A stretch of DNA of 5,053 nt from Prevotellaceae bacterium. GTDB lineage: Bacteria; Bacteroidota; Bacteroidia; Bacteroidales; Bacteroidaceae. Both the position numbers and the translations under genes were made by a program. The stretch's first letter is position 1; the number at the start of each line of letters is the position of its first letter. The stretch covers positions 1 through 5,053 of the forward strand of contig JAUNIK010000230.1 in NCBI GenBank assembly GCA_030523505.1, given 5' to 3'. Positions 4,976 through 5,053 of the stretch are shown one piece after another. Below the pieces are notes generated by a model. That model had not been told where the DNA came from. It saw only the letters and a program-made list of their open reading frames with translations, and did no database searches.

Positions 4976-5053
4976 TTTTATTATAAAGGAGTGTAACAAT
5001 TCAAGCAATTCCTATATTATGTGATCGTTAAAAAATAACTTGGTACAATTCAT

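Noticed and set aside
4985..4991. AAAGGAG as a ribosome site for another gene
   Set aside because: No start codon follows at usable distance. The first ATG (5019) is followed at once by TGA.
5036..5043. TAACTTGG as a -7 box for a gene to the right
   Set aside because: One mismatch to TAnnTTTG, no clear -33 element, and the downstream gene is not visible.
4976..5053. Terminator for the plus-strand operon
   Set aside because: Only a weak AATT/AATT pairing is visible, with no GC-rich stem and T-run. The terminator may lie beyond the window.
5012..5053. Minus-strand ATG at the right edge (5053)
   Set aside because: It opens only 13 codons before a stop, with no ribosome site.

Overview
The window looks like a piece of a Bacteroidota chromosome, most likely Prevotella- or Bacteroides-like. 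The evidence is moderate GC by eye, Bacteroidota-type -7 promoter boxes (TAnnTTTG) ahead of both gene clusters, mostly weak or absent Shine-Dalgarno sequences, and the style of the proteins. The genus is an inference; there is no rRNA or marker gene here.

Left half, minus strand (2476 down to 1): three genes in a row with 23- and 24-nt gaps, probably one transcript. They are a cation diffusion facilitator (CDF) metal exporter, a 12-TM major facilitator (MFS) exporter, and the first 114 codons of umuD. UmuD is the self-cleaving subunit of the SOS translesion polymerase. The umuD gene runs off the left edge of the window; umuC may follow outside it.

Middle (2477-2841): a 365-nt divergent intergenic region without a conventional gene. 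It holds two outward-facing -7 boxes. Between them, and apparently outside both leaders, lies a cluster of four hairpins (about 2560-2693). The cluster includes a perfect 18-bp palindrome and a 15-codon ORF with a strong Shine-Dalgarno sequence. This is the least explained part of the window and may be a dispersed repeat, a small RNA or a small-peptide element.

Right half, plus strand (2842-4975): four tightly packed genes, probably an operon. They are a YjbR/MmcQ-like protein, a nitroreductase-family protein with a lipoprotein signal peptide, 3-methyladenine DNA glycosylase I (Tag), and an RNA 2',3'-cyclic phosphodiesterase of the 2H family (ThpR/LigT type). The last two overlap at TAATG. 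The final 78 nt hold no recognisable gene or terminator.

Functionally the window mixes export (metal, small molecule) with nucleic-acid damage handling (UmuD, Tag). Every protein gene belongs to a known family. The novelty candidates are the intergenic structured element, the exported nitroreductase, and the umuD-transporter linkage.
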